This document shows positions 1-11,097 of a stretch of 64,000 nt of DNA, one piece after another (position 1 is the stretch's first letter; every line of letters starts with the position of its first letter). The notes beneath the pieces are model-generated. The model saw only the letters and a list, made by a program, of their open reading frames with translations, did no database searches and was not told the origin of the DNA. The DNA is taken from assembly GCA_026419785.1 (NCBI GenBank), contig JAODTK010001688.1, positions 209,807-273,806 on the forward strand, given 5' to 3'. The translations under genes were made by a program, and so were the position numbers. This DNA is from Sclerodactyla briareus. Taxonomy: Eukaryota; Echinodermata; Holothuroidea; Dendrochirotida; Sclerodactylidae.

Positions 1-1700
1 TCCCTTCAAGGACTGAGCTAACGATCGCGGTCAATTGGGCAAAGTGATCATTCCCCCCCCCCCCCTCCCCTGAAACCTGAACGATATTTCTTCCATCCTT
101 CAGCCGATCTTGACGTTTTAAAATTCGTATTCATGTCACTTGATCTTTAAAACTTATTCTATGCAGAAAACACCGAAAATCGGAATAATCCAAGGCATAA
201 TTTTTTTTCTGAAACATGCCTACTCCGGTGTATTAGGGCAAGGAATTAACGCTGGGTCGTAAATATTTTACGACGAAGCGCAGCGGCTTGTCTTGTCTTC
301 AAGGCGTCCAAAAATGTCCTGCCTATGGGAGAGGATTGCTGTAGTCATCTTGTCATCTATTCATCTTGCGTGTCATCTTATTATGGTGGGGGTGTAAGTA
401 GAAACATGCAACCGTCTTGAGATGGTATGGACGTGAGTGGATGTTTTTCCTACCGTTTCAGTTTCCCAAAAATACGGTTGTCTGTCAAAATATAATCTAA
501 ACTACTGGCAACCCGGTAATGGATCGTTAATATATAGCGAATTATAGAATTATTGTTCTGGAAATTACCCATGTTATTTTCCTGCCGAGAGATAAATGTC
601 GCTTGTGTAATCCCCTGGGCGTCTTCCTGATTCTTGATTGAAAACAACCGGTCGCAAATTGTATGTCTCGTTGTAAATAATCGGAGCACTTAACCCCATA
701 TAGGGCCATTCCCATTAAAGTGTAATGGATACTGGCTGTACCACTAGGAGGGAGAGCTATGTAATCGTTTGTCAAACAGTGCGCCTGGTGTAGGATTTCA
801 ACTATTCCTATAGCAACTGTGCTGTAATCAATCTATTTCTACGTGATGTAGTTGAGTTTTAGTTAAAATAACAATGATTGTACATTGAAGGAGGGGGGGG
901 GGGGGGGGGGGGGAGGTATTCGCCGTTTCAGTAGCTAGCGACTAAAGAGGTGGTATGTACTGTTGAATAACGATGACAGTTAGTTTGTTAAACTAATCGA
1001 GTAATCGTCTATACGTATTTCATTCGGTATAATATTTCCTCGGTGGTTTTCCGGCGATGCAAAATGTTTTACATGTAGTACGGGCGTATAAGTATGAGCG
1101 ATGTTAGCGAATGTTATCGATCTGGTATTATAAATATTAGAGTGGTAACAGTGACGCTCTGTTGGCAAACATTCCGAGTTCGAATTCAAGCTGTCACGGG
1201 ACATTTTCTGTGATTGTACCTACGGGTGCGATGGGCGTGGTCTTGGTCTTCACTTCATGGTTCCGCTGTAATGCAGTGGATTTGTGCACGGGTTTCTGGG
1301 GGGGGGGGGGGTTGGGGGGGGGTGACCTGGGGTCGGATTTGAGCAATCACGTTAGGCAAGAATTCCCCGCTCCTCTAGGTTTATGAACCCCGTTGTTTTC
1401 ATTTTCAAACAAGTCGAAGGTCCACTGAGATCAACGAAAATCAAAATAAAAATTCAGCAGACTTCAGATCTTATCTACCTTGCATTTACGTACATAACGA
1501 CGACCCTTTGCAGGCCAATTAGGCCACGACTGACGGCTTAGTTGTATACGCCTCTAAATTGACGTCACACGTTCTGGACGAATTTCGAACGGCCACAAAG
1601 ATTAAAATAACGGTAGGTCGTAGGTGCCTAGATTTGGGCGGATGTTGATACCGCGTAAAGTCATGTCAATATAGATGATATGTTTCTCTTTTCAACCCAG
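1..1700. other. No gene recognised; intron of the LamG gene or intergenic
   Basis: It contains a C run near 51-65, a G24 run near 893-914 and a G-rich patch at 1300-1322. Short frames on both strands show no domain. It is presumably the intron upstream of the LamG exon if the gene continues to the left. Confidence 0.5.
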
Positions 1701-1905
1701 GTTTTCGACGCAACAGAACAGTGGTCTTTTATTCTACCTCGGTCGATACTCTTTCATGTACGACTTCCTCGCCTTGGAGATCGTTAGAGGGGAAGTGGCG
1801 CTGACCTTCAACGTTGGAAGGTTTATCATGAGGGTCAAAGTCGGCATACCAGGGGGCGTCAACGACGGCAGGTGGCACATGGTTGAGATGAAAGACTACG
1901 AAAAG
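1701..1905 (+). CDS. Laminin-G domain exon, Flamingo/CELSR-like (internal exon, partial gene)
   Basis: This exon encodes 68 codons of a laminin-G (LamG) domain. It is bounded by a good acceptor (pyrimidine-rich tract ending cccag at 1700) and a donor (aaag|gtgaga, GT at 1906); entry phase is 2 and exit phase 0. Seen in the sequence: GLLFYLG near the start, YDFLALEIVRGEVALTFNVG in the middle, and PGGVNDGRWHMVEM near the end. Those are the conserved strands of LamG domains. The FLALEIV...VxLTF...VPGGVxDGRWH order and the exon end in DYEK resemble the first LamG of CELSR/Flamingo adhesion GPCRs, where the exon ends in YYNK. In that family LamG domains lie extracellularly between the cadherin repeats and the 7TM region and act in planar cell polarity and neurite guidance. 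No neighbouring exons of the gene were recognised. LamG is secure; the CELSR assignment is a motif-level inference, and neurexin, FAT or CNTNAP relatives remain possible. Confidence 0.85.
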
Positions 1906-3321
1906 GTGAGAATTAATCAAAGGATACCACAGTGACCGCTGAAGCGTGTCCTTCTGCAACATATCAAGGAAGATCTGACCCCCTGCATGTACCCCCAACT
2001 AAACGAAAAGGTGTGAAAACTTAACATAAAAAACAAACAACACAACCCAACACGTTCACGCTGGAAACATTGTGTTTAAAGTTTCTCAAAATGGTTTGTT
2101 TTGAGGATATTACCACGGTGATATTTTTTTCCAAATGACTCCATTTTGTCATTAGTGATAACCTCACACAATTATCGCGTGCATGCTTTTGGATGGAAAC
2201 GGGTTCTGTGTCGCTATAAGGAGTGCTCCCATACGGTATCTTACGAATGAACCTGGCTCCGAACTCAACACTCCGTCGGTTTTGCAGCCGAGACAAATTT
2301 GTATGACAAATGGGTTCATATATTGCGTGTTTGCATTGCACCCTTCAGTAAGGTCTTTGCGTCAGTACCTGAAATAAAAGGTTTAGGTCGGGAACTGCCT
2401 ATGTGTCGGTGCTTTGAGGCACATTCACCTGGGATGGTCGGCTTGCTTACTCTGACATTCTCCACGTTGTTCCACACAGGTTGGGAATTCAAATCATATT
2501 AATGACCCTGGCTTCTACCATCGACAGAATATCCTCAAATATTCCATATTCAGCAAAAAACCATAATCCCCCCGAAACCCTATCAATCCGAACGATTTTA
2601 GCCAGTCTTGCGTGATTGTAACAGACTATCAGCAATGAGAAGTGGTGCAGCTTAAATGAATCATTTAAGATCAAAGGGCAGCTAGGTCAGAGAACATCCA
2701 GTATTTTACACATTGATGCCTAAGCTATGGAATGTAAGGAAGCTAATGTATGCGTTCAGTTTAGCGTAGTTTTGTGTTTTGCTACCTTCCCGTACTGTAA
2801 ACCTCTGCAATACCGTTAAGCACAAAAATTCACAGTAGTTGGCGAACTGGGCGTATGACCGACCTTGTTGTCCATTGTGGCCCACGGGGGACCAAACATC
2901 GTACAACCAACTGCTGTTTTGACAGAGCGAAAGGGAAGTCCGAGGCCGTGTTGGGCCACCCTCATTCTGGGGTGACCATGACGTACAGCTGCTCTCTCAT
3001 AAAACTAATAATAGTGATGACGCCAGACCCTCTGGACGTGGGTAGGAAGGTGGGAAAAGCCCTGGTATCACTAGGGTAAAGCTCAGAGCCGCAGAGCGGG
3101 TCACGGGACTCTCTGCTCATGCCCGTTATCAGCATTGAGAGAACCCCTGATGGGGTGGAGTTTAGCGGTGCACGTGGGACTTTGCTTGAGCTCAAAATAC
3201 GATAAGATTACACATATACTCGTACTAGACGCGCCAGTAATATTTCGGGTATTCAGCATGTTCAGCGTCTCATTTCGAATTCCTACTTCTCGAAAAATAA
3301 GCAAACATTTGAAACATCCAT

Positions 3322-3436
3322 CCTCCATTCCACCCTCCCTCCCTCCACACGATTCCCCTTCTCCCTCCATTCCGCCTCCTTTCCTTCCCTTCCCTTCCTT
3401 TCTTTTCACCTCTCCCTCTTCCCTCCCCTTCTTATT
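3322..3436. repeat. Polypyrimidine tract (CCCTCC/TTCC-rich)
   Basis: About 115 bases are nearly all C and T, giving Ser/Pro-rich shadow frames on this strand and Gly/Glu-rich ones on the other. Confidence 0.9.
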
Positions 3437-4661
3437 GTAGTGTGATCTGTCTTTAATAACGATATTGTTCGATGGACTATATAATTGCAGACATTGCATA
3501 TCAACGAAAATCAGCCCATACGCTTGTGTAAAGATATATACTAAGGGGCTAAAACATTGATGATGCAGTTAGGTGTATATAACAATTACGAACAGTAAAC
3601 GAACTTGTTAGATCTGATATATTTTGGCAGAGTAATTACCGGAGTGGCTGATTTGCGATCACTTCATGTAATTTTGAAAGTGCGTATTCCGACCCCCCCC
3701 CCCCTTCCGATAAATAAAAAGAGTCGAGATCACGGGAAGGTATACTTTGAGGTATATAATGCAAATTTTGAATGTATGTTACAACCTACATGGAAGGTAT
3801 TAGATGTGATCCACTCTTGTGAGAATTTTACCGGGTAGAGGCCAGGGACACTCTGGGGTTTAATTTTAAATAGCATTATTTAACTTAGGAATAAAATGGG
3901 TAGATGTGGTCCATCTTTCGTTCTGATCGCTCGGTTCAGTCGCCCAGTTATGGTTCTCCTGGAATCACGTGGCATCACGACTACAAAAAAATAATATGTT
4001 TCCATAAGCTTTCAATGAAAGGGAGTGAACTAATATTAATGTTTCATTTGCCGTTTTTTGCATTTGTTCATATTGATTTTTGAGATTAACCTTTCCGCCT
4101 AAATCAACCATGTAGCCCAGTAAGACCGGTACTTCAACTGAAGATATTTGTCGTCACGATTGTTGCATTCGCAGATTACGTATGTGTTAAACCTGAAAGT
4201 AAAGTCTAGATTGGATTGGTCAAACCATCACTATGACTGTCTGATGAGGATAGGGCGAACCATGGCACTAAGATGGGAGGGATTCCGAGTGTTTCCATCA
4301 CAGTCCAAACTCCGTGTATGGTCATTATGTTTGCTATGGAGTTGTTATTTCACATGTCCGGTGAGTCATCATGACTACCACGCAAAGTCACATGTGCCAT
4401 AGTTATAACGAAATCACAAGGCAGGAAAACCTAACCACACAAACGAAATATGGCTTGCATATAAAATCAGCCAGAACTAAATCTGTCATGTCCAAACAAG
4501 TAAATGCTCTCTTTGAATGGTCAATGAACTGTAAATACTAATAATTTTAACATATGCATATCAATTAGCCTATTATTGACCTCTGAATGACCTTTATGTT
4601 GTTGCCACTTGATGTTAACTGTGATTATGTACCAACTCTCATGTTAATTAATTTCTGTATA

Positions 4662-4824
4662 ACAGTAAATTACTGGCAACCCTATTTCTCTAAGCTGCTA
4701 GTAACTTAACTGTATATTGCACAGCAGAAAAAATGTTACATCGTCTTTACTGTACTTACATACACACTGCTTCATTTTACATAATTGATGGTTACTGGCA
4801 GCATAGTTGCCAGTAATTTACTGT
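4662..4824. mobile_element. Small MITE with 19-bp inverted ends
   Basis: The ends acagtaaattactggcaac and gttgccagtaatttactgt are exact inverted repeats bounding about 163 bases. An inner ggttactggcagc repeats part of the motif. This end sequence is typical of widespread short inverted-repeat elements in marine animals. Non-coding. Confidence 0.75.
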
Positions 4825-5052
4825 GAATCTACAATGAATTGTTTACATAGACATACGCGGCTCACCCACGCAGCTAGAACCATTACAGTAGTTCCGTAGT
4901 CCAGCGTAATGAGGGGTACTGATCTTTCTTACATCTGAGATCTGAGAAAAAAAAAAAAAAAAAAAAAAAACTCTGACCCGATCTACTTTGCTCATAAGCC
5001 AACCGCTTGCTAATCTCCCCATTACTGAGGTGATTTGTCTGCTTCAGACCCG

Positions 5053-5725
5053 GTTAATGTCTTGGCAAACTCCTTAACACAGTAACATCCAACCCTCTGC
5101 CCCTTAGTCGAATTTCCGCCACATATTGAAAACTTTCAATGACTTGTTTGAAGACCGTATACTCTCTTGTTCCGCGATAACACAATTGGTCTAATTGGCC
5201 AGGCATAATCTAGTTTCCATGATACCTTGTTCTGTACCGGTATTCAAGTTACGGAAACATTAGTTTGTTTTGATTATTACAACATGTGACGTTTCGTGGC
5301 CGTTATGAGTTTTTTCGATGGTCGCATCATTAGCCCACATCTGCTATAAGCGCTGCCGAGTTTAAAGTCTCGCACTTTTTTTGCTCTTATCTTGACAAGC
5401 TTCTTAACACAGTAACATTCAACCCTTCTGCCCCACCTTGGTCGAATATTCCGCCACATATTGAAGACTTTCAGTCAATGACTTATCGATGACCGTATAC
5501 TTCTTTTTTGTGCGATAACACAATTATTCTAATTGGCCAGACATAATCTAGTTTCCATGATACCTTGCTCTGTATCATGTTACGGAAACAATAGTTTTTT
5601 ATTTTTTTAAATTATTAGGCAACCAACATACGTTTCGTGGCCGTTATGAGTTTTATCGATTGCCGCATCATTAGCCCACGTCTGCTATAAGCTCTACCGA
5701 GTTTAAAGTCTCGCACTTCTTCTCA
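5053..5725. repeat. Two tandem copies of a ~335-bp unit
   Basis: Copies at 5053-5384 and 5385-5725 share long blocks in order: cttaacacagtaacat, ttccgccacatattgaa, gcgataacacaatt, ggccagrcataatctagtttc, cgtttcgtggccgttatgag, and gagtttaaagtctcgcactt. Overall similarity is high by eye. A third, more diverged copy lies at about 6152-6490. Confidence 0.85.
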
Positions 5726-5865
5726 AGTCAGTGTGGTGAGTGTTAATGCGTGTAAGGTGATTTTTTTTTTCAGCTAGGGGTCTAATGCATGCTATTCATT
5801 GAAGTAAAAAACTGCAGCATGTCAAATTGTCACCTTTTATACTCGCCTGCAACCCTGGCAACAGC

Positions 5866-5932
5866 TAACCAAGTGGCTAGCACTGTTGGTAGAACATCCA
5901 TCCGTGAGATCGTGGTTCGAATGGTAGTAACT
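5866..5932 (+). repeat. tRNA-like SINE head
   Basis: The sequence gctaaccaagtggctagcac...ttggtagaacatcc resembles an A-box region, and gtggttcgaatgg a B box, about 45 bases apart as in tRNA genes. The acceptor stem does not pair and the 3' side runs on, so this is a tRNA-derived SINE or relic, not a functional tRNA. It sits between the second and third 335-bp units. Confidence 0.45.
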
Positions 5933-6151
5933 CCTCAACACAAGGGATTGGAGAAGTGGCGAGTGAAGGGTAGGCAATTTGCAAGTTGACACCAGCGTGT
6001 GATTACCCCCATTTCTACACTAAAAAATATTGGTGCAAAAACACTTGGGCAATTTGTTTTACCCCGGCTGGGTAAATACTCCAGTCGAAATTAGTTAATA
6101 TTACCCTGGCCTACACGTTTACACTCTAAACACGTTTACACTGTGAATCGA

Positions 6152-6490
6152 ACTTGTTAATGTCCTTGTAAATCACTTCACACCGCAACATCTCACCTCC
6201 TTCCCATCGTAGTCAAGTTGCTGTCACATGTTCGATCTTTTCCATGACTTATCGATGACCCTATACTCTCCTTTTGATTGTCGGTGTTATTGGGTCTTGA
6301 TTGCCCTAATCTTGCTTCCTTCATCAATGATACCTGCTTCTGCGACATATGACGGAAATAATAACTCCTCTTGATTATTACAGCATTTGATACCTCGCGG
6401 ACGTTATTTGTTTTTCTGGAATGGCCGCGTCATCATCACCTGCCTGGTTAAAATCTCATAATTCGTCTTCGAATGTTAATGCATTTACGG
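6152..6490. repeat. Third, diverged copy of the 335-bp tandem unit
   Basis: It follows the same block order as the pair at 5053-5725 (cacaccgcaacatc, tgacttatcgatgacc, atgatacctgcttc, gacgttatttg, gccgcgtcatca) but with many substitutions. It is separated from the pair by about 430 bases that include a tRNA-like sequence. Confidence 0.65.
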
Positions 6491-8867
6491 TGTATATATT
6501 TTGATTTTCATAGCTAAACTAATTCAGGCGGTTCATTACAAAATCTCGCGCTGACGTACTTTCTAGTTATTGTGCTGTTTTCATAGAAACTAGCGCGAAT
6601 TTATCGTGCGGTGTGATATCACCCTGGATCATGATCATTTTCCCATGTATTAATGTTCGACTTTCTGCAAAACATTTTGCTTCCCTTTCACGATAGCAGA
6701 TGTCATCAACTGCTGATTACGATATCAATCTACGATCTAAGACTAATAATTTTCATCTGTAAAGAGTCATTGTCATTTCAATTTTGTATTCCCGTGGGTG
6801 ATGATACCTCGATTATTCGTCCAGGCATGCACGCAGTAACGAGAGATTTGGTCTTGGGGGGGTGGGGGGGGGGTCGGAACTAAAGGGAAGGTGCGCCATT
6901 ATAACTTGTTCTCACCCTAACCTATTGGCAAATGAGTACAATTGATGGGCCCCTAGATATATGCGGCTGGCATATTTGCTAATTAACAGCTGCAAACCTT
7001 ATGAACTGCGTTTTAAATTTTTTTTTAATAGAAATTCTTGTTCAGTAGGTACGCCACTGATGCGTCCACATTGAAGAGTATATTTTTCTCGCCTTATAAG
7101 CTATGTGCAATAGAAGTCACATCCATTTTGAACTCCAGGCGAACTGCCAACCTAACCCACCCACGAAGTCGGACCCTGCTTGAAAACGGGGTTTATGTGC
7201 ACCGTCTCGGAGAATTTCTATGGTCGGCTACATCAATCTCTTATCCATAGCCATATCCATATAACTGCTACATCAGCTAACCAATCAGGAAAAAAGAAAA
7301 TACCTTTCGAGGCAGTTTGCGTCAGCTAAGGAGATTCATGGCACCACCTCCTCTCTCTTTAATTTGATCAGGTAGAGCATGGCCAAGATTTCCCTGGTTG
7401 TCGAGAGGGGGAGACTAAAGAGAAATTTGAGCCCTGATAAAGTTCCATTCAGGCTTTGAAATATTCGAGAAATTGAGCATCAATGATATTGAAAATGAAT
7501 ACCATCGTTCGATACCTATTTTTTTTTCTCCAGAAGAAATTCTGTTGAAATCACATCACTCAAATCCTTTCAATTATTGGAGAGATTGCAAAAATGCCAG
7601 CGGGAACGCAAACAAAGGTTCGTTTCGCCAAGGGGCCTATTCACGAAATTTACGAATTCGACCGAATATTATCATTTCAACTTATTTTTCATTTCAATTG
7701 TAGTTGTTATATTCAGTCAATACATAGATTATGCAAGGGAGGGTTATAGTTAGCGTGGCTGGAATGGAAGGAGGACATGAGATAAAGGTTGTATGGAACT
7801 GATACACGGATACCAATCGATCTACGTATCACATCTTCAGTGGACTAAAACGTTGTGGTGTCCTCTGTTCTCTCACCTTTAGGTGGTTAGGGTTGTACTG
7901 GATGAATGCAAGCACGAACAGCAGGAGACGAGCGACTACCCGTGCGCTGCGCGCGACACAGTCTCTCGCGTCACCACGTTGGGGAAGTGATTTGGGTTTT
8001 GGTTGTAGTCAGATTTTGTCTGTAAGACAAACAGTCGTCTCTGGTGCGGGAAAAATCACATCGCGTGTTAAGACGGCGTTGGCAAGGGAGGAGAGGGGGG
8101 GGGGGGCGAGATTTTGGAATGTAACTATTGAGCAGAAAAAAATCAGGGTGGTAGGGGAAACACTCCCCAGGACGGCGCGATTGTCTGTGGAATCATCTTG
8201 CCCTCAGTGCCCCGAAACAGTTTGGCGACGCTACGCGTGACAATCGCTGGAACGAACCGAATCGGAAAAAAAATATGAAGTCATGTGACATTTGCGCATT
8301 TTTATTGGCTGGCCACCATGATCTCAAAGTACAATAAAACCCTGACGTGGGTTTCCTTCGATTAAAGCGGCTCGATTCCTAATGTTGGTATTCCTCTCGC
8401 ACACCTGATACCAGTGTCTTCTTACTTTCTGTCGGTACAAAAGCACGGCCCCTGCTCTTTTTTTTTTGTTTTTGACCCCCGGACATAAGGCTGTGCTTCT
8501 AATCAAGGCACTCACTAATGACTGGGCAGTCCCAAGGTAATCTATTTCATAACCACAGAAAACTTTTTTCGATTAGACAGTTACCATAGCAGTTCTATCA
8601 CACAATCAGCTAGGGGAGTAGACAGGTTCACTAACTATGAGGGATTCCGATTGTCCAAAATCTCGATGAGGAAGGATTAATGCTTTCTTAGTACGTGGCA
8701 GATCAGGATAATGCGAATTTCAATAATAGATAAGGTCAGTGCCTCTTAAGTGAATATTAGCAGGATTTTTTTTTAATATCAAGTAGGTGTAGGTTGACTA
8801 GGTCATAGGACATCCTCAATCAGTGGAGTACACCCACGGGGGGGGGTCAGAACCCCCCATGACTCCA

Positions 8868-9031
8868 AGGGCGCAGCCACTGTCCGAAAGTTGGGGTCAA
8901 GCGCAATTTGGGGGATCGAAGCAGTGATAGGAAACATTTTTGGTGGAAAAAATCATTTTGTATGAAGCCATTCCAAAAAGTTGGGGGTCATGACCCCGCC
9001 CCCCCCCCCCCCCTAGTGGCCTGCCCCTTGA
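8868..9031. repeat. Dispersed repeat R1, copy 1
   Basis: Shared landmarks are gggcgcagccactgtcc, aaagttggggtcaa, aatttggggg, gcagtgatagg, a mid-repeat attttt..aaaaaatcattt, and gttgggggtcatgacccc. Inverted copies lie at 37819-37990 and 60356-60530, giving three in 64 kb. Non-coding. Confidence 0.75.
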
Positions 9032-10559
9032 ATGACTCAAGTGATCAAATAAATGTAACAAAAACTGTTTTGCAGTTCAGTAGAGGATTGCAACTGTGAT
9101 TTAGCAAATATTACAGCAGCATGTATCTAGGGGCCCATAAATTTACTTATTTGCAATAGGGAGGGGGGTGTGAGGCCCTTGGAGGGCGCATTTCTGTTGG
9201 GTTCGACCCCGCAACCCCCCCCCCCCCCCAGACAAATCTCTCGGTAGCGCTGCCTCAAATAGCTCCAAAATTTATTTGCAACGTCTAGAAAAAGAGAAGA
9301 GTCCGTCTTCTCTTCGGTCAGTATCACGTTTCAGGGGTGGGAGAAGTGCGAACCGGAACAGACGGGCCAGCCGTTAGTATGAAATAGTTTTTTTTTGTGG
9401 AACATGCTAATTTGGTCCTTACGTGGGGGTTTGGTATAGAGTAAGGTTGAATTGTCAGGAAGATGGCCTGTCTGCCGCCTGATTCCCGGAATTCGTGGAT
9501 TCCACGTTGGGCAAGTCTACGCCAGCCAGCCCTGGTCCTCACACGCGAATTTGAATTGAATACCGATGAGCTGCGCAGAATAATTGGGTACCCGTTGTCG
9601 AAACTGTAATGCAGGTTTTAACAACAGCACTTTGCAACAAAATTAGCTGGGACAAAACCCCCCCTCCCGTCCAGGGTTGGAGCTAGAACTTGCGTGCTTT
9701 TCAACAGTTTGCCCTTTTCTCTTTACGCAAGGATTGAATCCTTGCGGGAAGTAGCTGGGACAAACCGCTGCTCCCCGTACAAACTTGTTAGGCCGCGGCG
9801 ATACAACATCGACCAGGGGGGGGGGGTGGGGGGGGGAGGGGGGTGCAAACAATTTTTAGGGGGGGGGGTAGGCCTGAATCCTTGCGGAAAACTAGACTAT
9901 AGGTATTGGGGGGGGGTGGAGGGGGGTAATAGCAATATAAAATCCCACGGGGGGAACACGGTGGCCTATTGACGAATGACACAGTTGGTCAGTTTTTAAG
10001 GTTCCCAGCGGACAACTTGCGATGCACCTAAGCTATGAGATCTGTCAGTCTCCGGTCTACAGATTCAGGAACCTGCTCTCCGCTCTATGGAAACAACAAA
10101 CATGTATTAGTGTTTAGAGGTTTTCCGGCGTGGCAGCGCCATCCACTGAATTGCTCTCCCTGCCACAGTCACTCAGTCAGGACTCTCGTGGTGAAGATGG
10201 TGATTACGCAATCTACGTCGAGGCACTTAGCAGATAGATTTATATGTAGGGGAATAATATATAGTTAAGTTAAGTGTACGTCACATGACGAGTATCGCAG
10301 ATGGCCGAACGTAGTTCTTCAATTTATCGCCTTAAACCAAAGGGGATTTATGTGATTAGAGGTTGGGTATGTTGTGCAGACTCAGATGCGACGATATCGA
10401 GATCACTTCTCTCGTGCCCACGAGATGGTGACCAACATTCAAGGTTTAAAGAGGTGGTTTCTTCCGTATATGAGAAATGAGTGATCAGAGTGACAGGAGA
10501 AAATGACTAAGAAATTGGCTAAACAAGCAATTTTCCGAGGATGTTGGTCGATATCCCTC

Positions 10560-10850
10560 AGGAGGCGTCAACGTCACACACGGAAAAGATTGGTCGGTCG
10601 AAAATATGATTGGTTTTCACAAAAATCTGAGGAGATAAATAATTCGAGTTTATAAGACATTTTGCTTACAGAATTGTATCTGACTGATGATAGACAAAAT
10701 TTAGTCTAACTTGAGGTTTAGTTATTTGCTTAAACCACGACGTGTCAATGTCAATGACGGAATGGATTGTTCGACCAACGTTTGATTGGATTCCACCCAA
10801 GATTTTGAGGCGATAAATTAATAACCGTGCTAGAATTGCTGACAGAACTG
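10560..10850. repeat. Ancient tandem pair (about 175-bp unit)
   Basis: The two halves share gcgtcaacgtcacac/gtgtcaatgtcaatg, gattggtcggtcgaaa/gattgttcgaccaacg, ttgaggcgataaattaat/ctgaggagataaataat and a following gctnacagaa. Strongly diverged. Confidence 0.45.
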
Positions 10851-11030
10851 GAGAATAAGGTTATCGATATGTCACCATACGTACGTGCAAAAGGAACATT
10901 CCTTCTTTGCTAATGCACGGGTATAAATTACAAGCCGATCAAAATGTAATTAAATTTCGATAGTTCCAGTAAAATAGGTTCGCCATGCGAATCTAACGTA
11001 TATCAGAGTACCCACTGATTCTCTCCTCCA

Positions 11031-11097
11031 CTCACTCAGTCACTCACTCAGTCACTCACGCACTCACTCTACACACTCACTCACTCACTCACTCATA
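11031..11097. repeat. (CACT)n microsatellite
   Basis: Repeated cactcactca/cagtcactca words form about 67 bases of tetranucleotide repeat. It immediately precedes a GC-rich block (11120-11430). Confidence 0.9.

Noticed and set aside
4163-4359. Exon-like interval with acceptor gcattcgcag and donor ccg|gtgagt, plus strand
   Set aside because: Splice-like signals are present but the ~65-residue translation resembles no CELSR or other domain; probably chance.
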